64,000 nt of DNA from Aequorivita capsosiphonis DSM 23843 (lineage in GTDB: Bacteria; Bacteroidota; Bacteroidia; Flavobacteriales; Flavobacteriaceae), in the NCBI RefSeq assembly GCF_000429125.1, contig NZ_KE386850.1, forward strand, positions 231,610-295,609, given 5' to 3'. This document shows positions 1 through 8,397 of the stretch, in pieces. Each line of letters opens with the position of its first letter. Positions within the stretch are counted from its first letter, which is position 1. Both the position numbers and the translations under genes were made by a program. The notes below the pieces were generated by a model that had not been told where the DNA came from, did no database searches, and was given only the letters and a program-made list of their open reading frames with translations.

Positions 1-1
1 T

Positions 2-259
2 ACGCTTCCAAAATTTATGATGCAGATGACCCCGTTTTCCCAGAATGAATTACAATCATTAAAAATGCCCGTGCTGGTATTGATTGGCGATGAGGATATC
101 ATCAACAATGAAAAAACGCTTCGCCTTGTAGCGCGAGATCTATCGCAAGGCCAAGGAGCTATTATCCCAAATGCGGGTCACTTTATATCTGTAGATCAAG
201 CTGAGGTGGTCAATAAAAAGATCATTAGCTTTTTGGAAAACCTTGACGAATCAAAATAG
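2..259 (+). CDS. alpha/beta hydrolase, C-terminal part (5' end outside window)
   Basis: This is the C-terminal third of an alpha/beta-hydrolase; the frame is open from base 2, so the gene begins before the window. Visible are the strand carrying the acid residue (MPVLVLIGDEDII) and the catalytic histidine in NAGHF. It aligns along its whole length with the end of the next gene (both have KMPVLVL.GD.D, then .GAII.N.GHF.S.DQ), so the two are tandem duplicates. The nucleophile elbow lies outside the window. Substrate unknown. Confidence 0.8.
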   Translation, partial: TLPKFMMQMTPFSQNELQSLKMPVLVLIGDEDIINNEKTLRLVARDLSQGQGAIIPNAGHFISVDQAEVVNKKIISFLENLDESK

Positions 260-507
260 GTGATTATTGCTCATAGCTTTTGTAAGTCTTTAGGGTTTAA
301 TAATTCTGAAGTATTCACTCTTTACATAACATATTTCCAAGTGTAATGTTGCTTAATTTTTGTCGTCATTAGCTTTAAAAAAGCTTTTGAATTTTAGAAA
401 TAGCTAGTGCTTCTTTTCCCCTTGTTAAAACTTGCTAAAATGAAATCTAGTAAAAATGAATTAAGCAATTTTGCATGTTTTTAAATTAAAATGAATAAAT
501 CGCGGAA

Positions 508-1548
508 ATGGAAGAATTTCAAATAGTATCTTTTCTACTTCTTTTCCTATTTTCTCCTTCGGGGGATTTGGATAAAATTCAGCACGAAGATGAATATGCT
601 GAATTCAAAATTAAACCTTCGTATATTACCACTCCTACTTCAGAGCGTGAGGATTATTTTGAGGCTTATGATAAGACGCTTCAACTTTGGGGGGTTGAAT
701 ATGAAGACCTGTACATTAATACTTCAAAGGGAATAGCTCATGTTATCACCTGCGGCCCCAGAGATGGCGTACCTGTGGTATTAATGCACGGAATGAGTGC
801 AAGTTCTACTATGTGGTATCCCAATGCGAAGGCCTTGTCCAGCGAATACAGATTATTTGCCATCGATTTAATTATTGAGCCTGGTAAATCCTATAAAACA
901 GTGGATCTTAAAAATATAGATGAAATTACCGCTTGGTATGAGGAAGTACTCGATAAGTTGAAATTGGAATCGTTTCATTTGATAGGAACTTCTCGTGGTG
1001 GCTGGTTGGCTACTGATTTGGCGCTTCATTCTGAAAAAGTTAAAAGTGTAATTCTATTGAGTCCCGTTCAAACTATTTCATGGATGCGGCCAAGCGGGGG
1101 ACTGTTGAAAAATATGCTCAATATATTCTATCCAAAAGAAAAGCGAGCTCTTCGCACTTTGGAAACCTTGTCCAACGATCCCAGTAAAATTGAAGAAGAT
1201 TACATAGAGCAGTCTCGTCTCGCCTTAAAAAACGATACTCTGAAAAAGTTTATGCTACAGATGCGGCCTTTTTCCAATAAGGTTCTTGAATCTTTAAAAA
1301 TGCCGGTTCTGGTTTTGGTTGGGGATCGTGATTTGTTCAACGGTAAGCGAAGCGTTAAACTGACAGAAAAGTATATTCCCGAAGGGGAAGGAGCCATTAT
1401 TTCAAATTCAGGCCATTTTCTATCAATTGATCAGACGGATGAGGTGAACCAAAAAATGTTGGATTTTCTACACCATGTGGATCAAGAGCCGATTCTTCCG
1501 GAAAGGGAAACTGACTTACGAAAAATATCGGTTTTAAGACCTGAATAG
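508..1548 (+). CDS. alpha/beta hydrolase
   Basis: A 346-residue alpha/beta-fold hydrolase. The oxyanion-hole motif LMHG lies at residues 92-95, the nucleophile elbow GTSRGG places the catalytic serine at 162, the acid is in GDRD (272-275) and the histidine is His303 in NSGHF. All triad members are present. The first 17 residues are hydrophobic and could anchor or export the protein, but there is no clear cleavage site. It is a tandem paralogue of the truncated gene just upstream, which suggests a recent local duplication. Substrate cannot be read from the sequence; esterases, lipases and C-C hydrolases share this pattern. Confidence 0.85.
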   Translation: MEEFQIVSFLLLFLFSPSGDLDKIQHEDEYAEFKIKPSYITTPTSEREDYFEAYDKTLQLWGVEYEDLYINTSKGIAHVITCGPRDGVPVVLMHGMSASSTMWYPNAKALSSEYRLFAIDLIIEPGKSYKTVDLKNIDEITAWYEEVLDKLKLESFHLIGTSRGGWLATDLALHSEKVKSVILLSPVQTISWMRPSGGLLKNMLNIFYPKEKRALRTLETLSNDPSKIEEDYIEQSRLALKNDTLKKFMLQMRPFSNKVLESLKMPVLVLVGDRDLFNGKRSVKLTEKYIPEGEGAIISNSGHFLSIDQTDEVNQKMLDFLHHVDQEPILPERETDLRKISVLRPE

Positions 1549-1616
1549 ATCTGCCAATTCTTAGTTTTTACGAAGCTTTTATTTCATTTCAAAACACCTT
1601 AAAGTATTTGAAGGAC

Positions 1617-1624
1617 TATCTTTG
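1617..1624 (+). promoter_or_regulatory. Bacteroidota -7 promoter box
   Basis: TATCTTTG matches the Bacteroidota primary-sigma -7 consensus TAnnTTTG. It sits 24 bases before the ATG at 1648. A GTG inside this box would be the formal start of the longest reading frame, but it would precede the transcript start, so the ATG is preferred. Confidence 0.55.
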
Positions 1625-1647
1625 TGCAAAAATCTGAAAAAGAAAGC

Positions 1648-3147
1648 ATGCAAGAAAAGCCAGTGAAAGAAATGCGCAGGAATTGGGTTCTGTTTGCGCT
1701 GATGATCACTATGATGTTGGCAGCGATGGACAATACCATTGTTGCTACGGCCATCCCCCAAATTGTTGGGGATCTTGGTGGGTTCTCTCTTTTTAGTTGG
1801 TTGTTTTCAATTTATTTGCTCATCCAAACTATTACCATTCCCGTTTATGGAAAACTGGCTGATATCTATGGGCGCAAGCCTATTTTGATATTCGGAATAG
1901 TTATCTTTTTGTTGGGTTCGGCAGCTTGTGCTGCCGCATGGAATATGCATTCGTTAATTTTATTTAGAGGCTTGCAAGCTGTGGGTGCGGGTGCAATTAT
2001 GGCTACGGTAAACACTATTGCAGGTGATATTTATACCATTAAGGAACGCGCCAAAATCCAAGGTTGGTTATCTAGTGTTTGGGGTGTATCGGCAATTCTG
2101 GGACCTGCAGTAGGAGGCGCTTTAGCCGATTACGCTTCTTGGCGATGGATTTTCTTAATAAACATTCCTATTGGGTTGGGAGCGATAGCATTGATTGTTA
2201 TTTTCCTTCACGAAAGTAAGGAACATAAAAGCCATAAAGTTGATTGGGCGGGTGCCGCAGCCATGTTGGTTACTGGAACCGTTATCATGTTTGGCTTATT
2301 GCAAGGAGGACAATCGTGGCCTTGGTTTTCACTAAATACCCTTGTTATTATAGCGGTTGCTGTAGTATTGATTATTATAACCGTTCGTATTGAACGGAGA
2401 ACGGCTGAGCCTATTTTGCCCGCTTGGGTTTGGAAGAAACGAGTGATTTTGGGTGCTAATTTAGCAACCATGGGAATGGGAATTGCTACTATGGGGCCAA
2501 ATATGTATCTGCCGGTTTTTGCACAATCAGTTACCGGAGTGGGCGCAATTGCCGCTGGGTTTATTTTGGCGAGTATGAGCATTACTTGGCCGCTTTCCTC
2601 CGGCTTGTCGGGGAATTTATACCTGCGTATTGGCTTTAGGAACACGGCAATTTGCGGGATAACAATTGTTATTATCGGCGCCTCTAGTTTCTTGTTTTTA
2701 CCGTTCCCTGGACCCGTTTGGACTTTGGTGGCGGTACAAATGACCTTGGGCGCTGGGTTTGGGTTAATAACCACGCCGTTAATGGTTGGTGTGCAGTCTA
2801 CAGTAGTGTGGGGGCAAAGAGGGGTTGTTACGGGTACTAATATGTTTTCGCGATACTTTGGACAAAGTGTTGGTGCGGCAGTTTTTGCAGCCGTTTTTAA
2901 TTCTTCTATTTCTGAAAAGTTGGAAAATGCACCGGCTCAATTTGACGGTCAACTTCCCAGTGTCAATAAAATGGTGGAGGTATTACAATCACATAAATCG
3001 GTTTCAGATGTTAGCTTATATTTAAGGGAAGCTTTCTTTTACGCGACACATAATGTTTATATAGGGATGGTGGTTGCTGGCTTGGTGACGTTAATTATAT
3101 TATTGCTAACTCCAGCGAAGTTCCCAACGGTAGAGGATCCGCGATAA
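1648..3147 (+). CDS. MFS drug/proton antiporter, DHA2 (EmrB/QacA) family
   Basis: A 499-residue inner-membrane exporter with about 14 hydrophobic segments, typical of the 14-TM DHA2 branch of the major facilitator superfamily, which expels drugs or metabolites in exchange for protons. Diagnostic motifs are AMDNTIVATAIPQI in the first helix, the loop 2-3 motif GKLADIYGRKP, and motif C (GPAVGGALAD) in helix 5 followed by WRWIFLINIPIG. The frame is open to a GTG at 1624, but that codon is part of the -7 promoter box, so the ATG at 1648 is taken as start. No membrane-fusion or outer-membrane partner lies next to it, so it probably works alone. Substrate unknown. Confidence 0.9.
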   Translation: MQEKPVKEMRRNWVLFALMITMMLAAMDNTIVATAIPQIVGDLGGFSLFSWLFSIYLLIQTITIPVYGKLADIYGRKPILIFGIVIFLLGSAACAAAWNMHSLILFRGLQAVGAGAIMATVNTIAGDIYTIKERAKIQGWLSSVWGVSAILGPAVGGALADYASWRWIFLINIPIGLGAIALIVIFLHESKEHKSHKVDWAGAAAMLVTGTVIMFGLLQGGQSWPWFSLNTLVIIAVAVVLIIITVRIERRTAEPILPAWVWKKRVILGANLATMGMGIATMGPNMYLPVFAQSVTGVGAIAAGFILASMSITWPLSSGLSGNLYLRIGFRNTAICGITIVIIGASSFLFLPFPGPVWTLVAVQMTLGAGFGLITTPLMVGVQSTVVWGQRGVVTGTNMFSRYFGQSVGAAVFAAVFNSSISEKLENAPAQFDGQLPSVNKMVEVLQSHKSVSDVSLYLREAFFYATHNVYIGMVVAGLVTLIILLLTPAKFPTVEDPR

Positions 3148-3471
3148 TACTTTTGAACTGCGACTTCTCTGTGTAACAATCCATTCTGCCAAAACCTCAA
3201 ACCTTAGCTTTTTTTGTTGTTGGAGTTCTGATCCTTCTTGAAAACAAGCAACTCGATTTTTCCTTCCTCATAATTATATTCCGATTTCTTCGCAACTGTT
3301 TTAGTCTAAAACCTATAGTGATTTATATCATAGTTTTTGAGTGATTTATGGCATAATTTGGTCATCTAGATTTTAGGGTCAAATTATTTAAAATCAATGA
3401 ATTAATTAATGAAAATCGTGGGGGTTTAACCCTGTGCCAGATATAGTATATTAACGAAAAACCACAAGAAA
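3148..3471. other. intergenic, AT-rich, nothing recognised
   Basis: I see no reading frame, repeat copy or clear terminator in this 324-base gap. The last 50 bases before the downstream ATG are likely leader. Confidence 0.5.
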
Positions 3472-4545
3472 ATGAACATCACATTAAAAGAACTTAAAGA
3501 CATCCGTTCGGAAAATTGTATCACTATTATTGCAACTACACATAGAACAAAGCCTGATTATCTCAATGACGGTTTACGTGTCAAAAACTTGATTAAGGAA
3601 GCTGAGGACAGATTGCTAGCTGATACGACCAAGCGAGATGCAAAAGGTTTAGTTGAAAAGCTAAATAAGCTTGCTTCCGAAATTGACCATAGCCAAAACC
3701 TGGAAAGTTTGATGCTTTTTGTGAACGATAAGGTTGCTGAATATACGCGCTTACCTATAAAAGTTGAAGATCGCGTGGTTATTGACGAAACCTTTGCCAC
3801 TCGTGATTTGGTACGCGCCATGCACTTGGAGACTCATTATTATATTTTGGTGTTGAGTCAAGAGAAAATCAGATTAATTGAAGCGATGAACGATAAGATT
3901 GTTCAGGAATTTGGTAAACCATTTCCGTTTGAGAACACCCAATTCTTTTCTAAAAATCGCGCTGCTAATGCCATTGCTTCCAAACAGACCAGTTTGATAG
4001 CGGAATATTTTAATCAAGCAGATAAAAAGCTAAATGAACTAAGAAAAGGGAATCCGTTGCCAGTGCTGATTTGTGGTCTTGAGGAGAATCACAATGAATA
4101 TATGAAAGTTGCAGATAAAAAACCTAGTATTTTCAATGTGTTTTTAGATAAAAACAAAATCAATGAACCATCACATGCTATTGTGGAAGAAGCTTGGGCG
4201 GTAGTGAAGGATTATGTGTTGAAAATGAATAATGAACGGAAAGAGGAGTTGCGAAAAGCCGTTGGTGAAAATAAATTCCTAAGCGACACCAATGAAATTT
4301 GGAATGCTATTTCTGAAGGGAAAATACAAACGCTTTTTATTGAGCAAGGCCTGTTTCAACCCGCCGTGCTGAAAGAGAATGAAATTGTTTATGTTGCTGA
4401 TAAAGAACGAAATGACACGGGAGTGATTGATGATATTTATGACGAAATGATTGAAGCCAATATGGACTTTGGTGGAGATGTGGTGTTTCTTCCAGAAGGG
4501 GAGTTGTCCAAGTTTAATGGTTTTGGAGCGGTAACAAGATATTAG
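3472..4545 (+). CDS. baeRF family protein (bacterial archaeo-eukaryotic release factor-like)
   Basis: A 357-residue soluble protein. It resembles the bacterial homologues of the archaeo-eukaryotic release factor eRF1 (baeRF families): an N-terminal alpha/beta domain with the segment HYYILVLSQEKIRLIEA, a central segment LPVLICGLEENHNEYM, and an eL30-like C-terminal domain ending GGDVVFLPEGELSKFNGFGAVTRY-like (seen around residues 334-357). In this family a role at the ribosome has been proposed but not proven. No GGQ peptide-release motif is visible, so release activity is not expected. It stands alone, with 300-base gaps on both sides. Confidence 0.7.
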   Translation: MNITLKELKDIRSENCITIIATTHRTKPDYLNDGLRVKNLIKEAEDRLLADTTKRDAKGLVEKLNKLASEIDHSQNLESLMLFVNDKVAEYTRLPIKVEDRVVIDETFATRDLVRAMHLETHYYILVLSQEKIRLIEAMNDKIVQEFGKPFPFENTQFFSKNRAANAIASKQTSLIAEYFNQADKKLNELRKGNPLPVLICGLEENHNEYMKVADKKPSIFNVFLDKNKINEPSHAIVEEAWAVVKDYVLKMNNERKEELRKAVGENKFLSDTNEIWNAISEGKIQTLFIEQGLFQPAVLKENEIVYVADKERNDTGVIDDIYDEMIEANMDFGGDVVFLPEGELSKFNGFGAVTRY

Positions 4546-4562
4546 CTTTTCAAATAACTCAA

Positions 4563-4715
4563 ACTCGTTGTGCATATTGATGAATATCATTCAATTTTGG
4601 TGAGATTTCATTTTTTTTACCTCTTATCCGCCTACGGCGGAAGAACTTGAAATTTCATCGGTATTCCCTTTAGGGTAAAAATCGATGAAATGTTCAAAAT
4701 GCACAACGGGTAACT
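4563..4715. repeat. 150-bp inverted-repeat structure
   Basis: The outer arms ACTCGTTGTGCATATTGA (4563-4580) and the reverse complement of the segment near 4694-4711 (TCAAAATGCACAACGGGT) match at 16 of 18 positions. Within it are two small hairpins: CCGCC-TAC-GGCGG near 4629 and CCCTTTAGGG near 4668. It lies just after the stop of the baeRF gene and could fold as a long transcript end or be a miniature element. Confidence 0.5.
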
Positions 4716-4980
4716 CGAATATAATTTTAAAAATGGTCTTGCTTCCTATTAGTTTTTCTCTTGGTAATAAGTTAAATAGGTAGAAACAAGGCTGAATTTT
4801 TATTGAAGGTTGTGTTCACTCGGAAAAATGAAATACTCCTAAATCCCCAAAAAGGTTCTCTGAATAGTTCCCTTCGGAATAAGCACTTTTATTGTCCATA
4901 GCGACTTCTGATTTTTCAAATTTGTCGTAATTGTTTGCTTTTCCTTGTTTGCTTTATGGAGATTCTTAGGAGGTCACCAA

Positions 4981-5673
4981 TCAAATACTGGTTGGAACAG
5001 AGAGGGCAATGCTTATGTTTAGGTCCTGAAGCAAGGCTTCAGCAGTTTCCAAGGTTAGACCGCCTGCCAATACCACTTCACGGCTGCTTTGACGGGTTCT
5101 CATAGAGATCAAATAGGAACGTTGAGCCATTTTTCCACCAAGGTATTTTCCCATTAACGCAGAAGTTGATTTGCCACCAGATACTATACCGGTCAATGGC
5201 TCTGTTGAAATACTAGACCCAACCTTTTCTTCGCCTCTTGTACTAGCTTTGTTAATATAAAGGCGCGCAATTTCCGGAAATGCCCAGGAATTTTTCCCAT
5301 TGGCAAGCTCCTTGTCGGAGATTATTAGTTTCGCTGGTTTGCGATGGCGTGCGCCAATCAATAGAAAGTATAGGAACACGGGGATGAAAATCCATATAAA
5401 AAATGGCACTGGACCGGAATGTCCCGAAGCTTTATCGGTTTGGTATAACCAATTGCCAATGAGGTACAATAGAAAACAAATTAAGATAATGGTCCAAGAT
5501 GGTCTTGCGGGGCTTATATCAAATACAGTTGATTTACTTGAAGTAATATGGCGTTCATACTTGGCTTTACTGCTGTTGATGAGTGTCGTAAACCATACAG
5601 TTAAACCAAGCCGCTTGGCAAAATAGATCCCAATTATCAAAAGGCTAAGTAAGATTATAGTGCCGAATGTCAT
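4981..5673 (-). CDS. small membrane protein, function unknown
   Basis: A 230-residue protein with three predicted membrane segments: residues 4-20, about 61-77 and 90-107. They are followed by a soluble C-terminal half of about 120 residues that would face the cytoplasm. The soluble part contains AKLIISDKELANGKNSWAFPEIARLYINK, which reads like the beta-rich start of a bacterial PH-like domain, and a Gly/Ser-rich stretch. I do not recognise a named family. It is flanked by non-coding DNA on both sides, so nothing about its role follows from its neighbours. Confidence 0.6.
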   Translation of the reverse strand: MTFGTIILLSLLIIGIYFAKRLGLTVWFTTLINSSKAKYERHITSSKSTVFDISPARPSWTIILICFLLYLIGNWLYQTDKASGHSGPVPFFIWIFIPVFLYFLLIGARHRKPAKLIISDKELANGKNSWAFPEIARLYINKASTRGEEKVGSSISTEPLTGIVSGGKSTSALMGKYLGGKMAQRSYLISMRTRQSSREVVLAGGLTLETAEALLQDLNISIALSVPTSI

Positions 5674-6174
5674 AATCTATTTTTTAAGTAATCAATGGAC
5701 TATCCGAAATAATGGATGAGAATCCAGACATTTAAAGAAAAATCCATTAAAGGTAAATTAAAAATTTGAAATAACAATGTGATATTTAATTAGTTGTGCT
5801 CAATTCCATTTGTGTCCAATTTAAATATTACAAAATTCTGTTGAGTCAAAAATAACAGGTATTTAAAATATTTTTATTAAGTGACTGGCTATTGAGTTTA
5901 CCCTTGAAATTTAACGTTTAAAAAGTATGCTTAATTGATTTAGACTAATTATCAGGCTATTAGGGAGCTAATCTTTTGTCTTACGTCCCTGCCTGCCGGC
6001 AGACTGGTTTCAGTCTCGATAGCTAACGGGACGGTCTTAAATCTTAGTCGGGCACAACTAGTTCAATTCATAAATGCAAAACTTTTGTTGTTTGGGACTA
6101 TCGTAAGGTTGTTCGCGAAATACCTCAATACCTCATTAACCTAATAACTTATTCATCCAATAATCCTTTCATAA
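5674..6174. other. intergenic with one copy of the CCTGCC palindrome and CTTACGTCC words
   Basis: This 500-base gap is AT-rich except for 5980-6052. There CTTACGTCC is followed by CCTGCCTGCCGGCAG (5988-6002), then by an imperfect hairpin GACTGGTTTCAGTC. No gene is visible. Confidence 0.5.
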
Positions 6175-7068
6175 TTAATACAAAGACAAGCCTACACCAA
6201 AAGTGGTTTGGTTGTGATTGTAGTCTATCAAACTTTCGCCATAACCCGTAAAAACCTGGGCGTGGAATTTTAGGTTTTTAAAGAAACGATACGAATAATC
6301 CAGTCTTGCACTGCCACGATTTTTTGAGCCGTCGCGCAAGGAATGGCGCGTGGCCAATTCAAAGTTGTGGTTTCCTAAATCATAACTAAAGGTCAGTTCC
6401 GCCCGGCCTATATAATCTTGAATATCCGGGTTGTCATCTTTATTATCGTCTTCGGGCAGTCGGATCCAGGGTTTTAAAACGATTTGTAACTTATTTACTT
6501 CCCAGCCAAACCGGAACATTACCCGATTCCAACTTCTACTCAGCGGGTTTGATCGGCCATTGCTTTGATGGTCCACTCCAACCCCTGCGAAAACACCCTT
6601 AAAATTTCCGATGCGATAAGGCGTGCCAAAAATTATAAAGGCTTCGGGTTGATAATTTGTTTCTCGAAACGGCCGGGAAAGTGTGTTGTTATAAAGTTGC
6701 CAACGCGAGCTTTGACTATAGGCACCCCAAACATCACCTCCTAGTTTATCTCCTAAAACATTGTGTAATATTTTTGTTTTAAAACTTAGCTGAAAAACCA
6801 GTTCAACCGGGTTATAAGGAATGGATACTGGAACTACGTTTTTTGGATTTCCGCTAACGGGCTGTTTATTTACGTTGGTTGAATAGTTTGCGAATAAAAT
6901 ATATACAGGCTTATAAGGTAGTATTTTAAATTCAACTTCTTTTGAGAGGGAGGTTGAGTCTAGTTGCCACTTTTCTGGTAGCGTTTGATAGCTATTAACA
7001 TCTTGAGCCACAGCAATAGAAGGAAGAACAGTAAAGAGTATCGAAAAAAATAAAATGTAATATTTCAT
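6175..7068 (-). CDS. pldA: outer membrane phospholipase A (OMPLA)
   Basis: A 297-residue outer-membrane phospholipase A1 that hydrolyses phospholipids mislocated to the outer leaflet. Residues 1-21 form a signal peptide ending at AVAQ. The family signature is complete: VDHQSNGRSNPLSRSWNR at residues 165-182 supplies the catalytic His167 and Ser169, and Asn181 completes the triad with the same spacing as in the E. coli enzyme (His142, Ser144, Asn156). The calcium-site residues Arg172 and Ser177 are also kept. The C-terminus shows alternating beta strands and ends in LSLY, typical of a 12-strand barrel. A -7 box lies on the same strand just upstream. Confidence 0.92.
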   Translation of the reverse strand: MKYYILFFSILFTVLPSIAVAQDVNSYQTLPEKWQLDSTSLSKEVEFKILPYKPVYILFANYSTNVNKQPVSGNPKNVVPVSIPYNPVELVFQLSFKTKILHNVLGDKLGGDVWGAYSQSSRWQLYNNTLSRPFRETNYQPEAFIIFGTPYRIGNFKGVFAGVGVDHQSNGRSNPLSRSWNRVMFRFGWEVNKLQIVLKPWIRLPEDDNKDDNPDIQDYIGRAELTFSYDLGNHNFELATRHSLRDGSKNRGSARLDYSYRFFKNLKFHAQVFTGYGESLIDYNHNQTTFGVGLSLY

Positions 7069-7085
7069 GAGGAATAATTGGAGAG

Positions 7086-7093
7086 CAAAGATA
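7086..7093 (-). promoter_or_regulatory. Bacteroidota -7 promoter box of the phospholipase gene
   Basis: On the minus strand this reads TATCTTTG (consensus TAnnTTTG), 17 bases upstream of the start codon. No convincing -33 TTG was found at the usual distance. Confidence 0.5.
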
Positions 7094-7185
7094 GATTTTG
7101 AATAATAAAGCTGATGTTAAGATTTCTTTATAATTTTCTGTAATAAATTAGTTTTTTAATTCATTCACTTTTAAGCCAACTTACC

Positions 7186-7193
7186 TATTTTTG
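7186..7193 (+). promoter_or_regulatory. Bacteroidota -7 promoter box of the DUF808 gene
   Basis: TATTTTTG fits TAnnTTTG and lies 20 bases before the ATG. It is divergent from the phospholipase promoter about 100 bases away. Confidence 0.5.
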
Positions 7194-7213
7194 TTCAATT
7201 CTAAAAAAAACCT

Positions 7214-8092
7214 ATGGCTTCAGGAATCTTTGCAATACTCGATGATATAGCAGCATTATTGGATGATGTGGCCATGATGAGCAAGGTGGCGGCCAAAAAA
7301 ACGGCCGGGATTTTGGGTGATGATTTGGCTGTAAATGCAGAGAAAGCATCTGGATTTGCTTCTTCACGTGAGATTCCAGTGTTGTGGGCTATTACAAAAG
7401 GTTCCTTTTTAAATAAACTCATTATTTTGCCAATTGCCTTTTTGCTAAGTGCTTTTTGGCCAACAGGTGTAACGATTATCTTAGTGTTGGGAGGCCTTTA
7501 TTTGGCTTATGAAGGCGCCGAAAAAATATACGAATTAATTTTTCCACATGCTCATGCCCAAGAGAAATTTACCGACGAAGGATTGACAGAAAGTGAAATA
7601 TTGGCAATTGAAAAATCAAGGGTCAAAGATGCTATTCTAACAGATTTTATTCTTTCCGTAGAAATCGTAATCATTGCTTTGGGATCTGTTGTTGGTCAGC
7701 CGCTTGTTTCACAAATTATTGTGGTCAGCTTAATTGCAATTGTGGCTACCGTTGGTGTTTATGGCATTGTAGCTCTTATTGTTCGTATGGATGAGGTGGG
7801 CTATAAACTGATAAAAAGCAGTAAAAAAGAAAAGAGCTTTAAAAAATCCTTTGGACTTCTGATGGTTCAAGCGTTGCCCAAGATTATTAAGAGTTTAAGC
7901 GTAATCGGGACTATTGCCTTAATCTTGGTTGCGGGTGGAATATTTGTTCATAATCTGGATTTCTTCCATCATTTGCTACCAAAACTTCCCTCCTTTATTC
8001 CTGAGTTTATTGTTGGATTGGCGGTTGGTTTTATTTGTTTATTGGTGGTTTTGGGTTTTAAAAAGGTTTGGACGCTTTTTAAGAAAGATTAA
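7214..8092 (+). CDS. DUF808 family inner membrane protein (YedI-like)
   Basis: A 292-residue inner-membrane protein of the DUF808 / YedI family. The hallmark N-terminus ASGIFAILDDIAALLDD-VA is complete, followed by KVAAKKTAGILGDDLAVNA. Several membrane segments follow: about 69-98, 148-192 and the last 70 residues. The length fits the family (E. coli YedI is about 300 residues). Its biochemical role is not known. Transcribed divergently from the phospholipase gene; the close -7 box sets the start. Confidence 0.88.
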   Translation: MASGIFAILDDIAALLDDVAMMSKVAAKKTAGILGDDLAVNAEKASGFASSREIPVLWAITKGSFLNKLIILPIAFLLSAFWPTGVTIILVLGGLYLAYEGAEKIYELIFPHAHAQEKFTDEGLTESEILAIEKSRVKDAILTDFILSVEIVIIALGSVVGQPLVSQIIVVSLIAIVATVGVYGIVALIVRMDEVGYKLIKSSKKEKSFKKSFGLLMVQALPKIIKSLSVIGTIALILVAGGIFVHNLDFFHHLLPKLPSFIPEFIVGLAVGFICLLVVLGFKKVWTLFKKD

Positions 8093-8314
8093 GAAGATCT
8101 AAATTCAAAAACTTCCTTTTAACAAAAGTTGATTATTTCCTTCCATCGAACCGTTTCAAAAGCTATTCTGCTGTGGTGGACTGCATATACTATCCGGTTT
8201 CCTAAGCGGAAACATTACTTCTACGGGACAACAACCAAAAACTTCAATTAATTTTTTCATATAAGTTATTGATAATTAGTTTTATAAAAAATACATTATG
8301 ATTGTTTTATCTTC

Positions 8315-8332
8315 TTTACGGTATTCCGTAAA
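8315..8332. promoter_or_regulatory. perfect palindrome, candidate operator upstream of the secreted-protein operon
   Basis: TTTACGG-TATT-CCGTAAA: 7-base arms match perfectly around a 4-base centre, 66 bases before the start of the first gene of the four-gene secreted operon. A copy with one arm mismatch occurs at 43217-43234. The symmetry suggests a dimeric regulator; the regulator itself is not known. Confidence 0.45.
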
Positions 8333-8397
8333 ATTAAAATCGGGAAGCTTCGTATCGTTGAAAATCTATTAATTAACACTAACTAATTTTATTTATT

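Noticed and set aside
2208..2774. 188-codon frame on the minus strand
   Set aside because: It is a shadow of the MFS transporter gene; no motif, and the composition mirrors the membrane helices.
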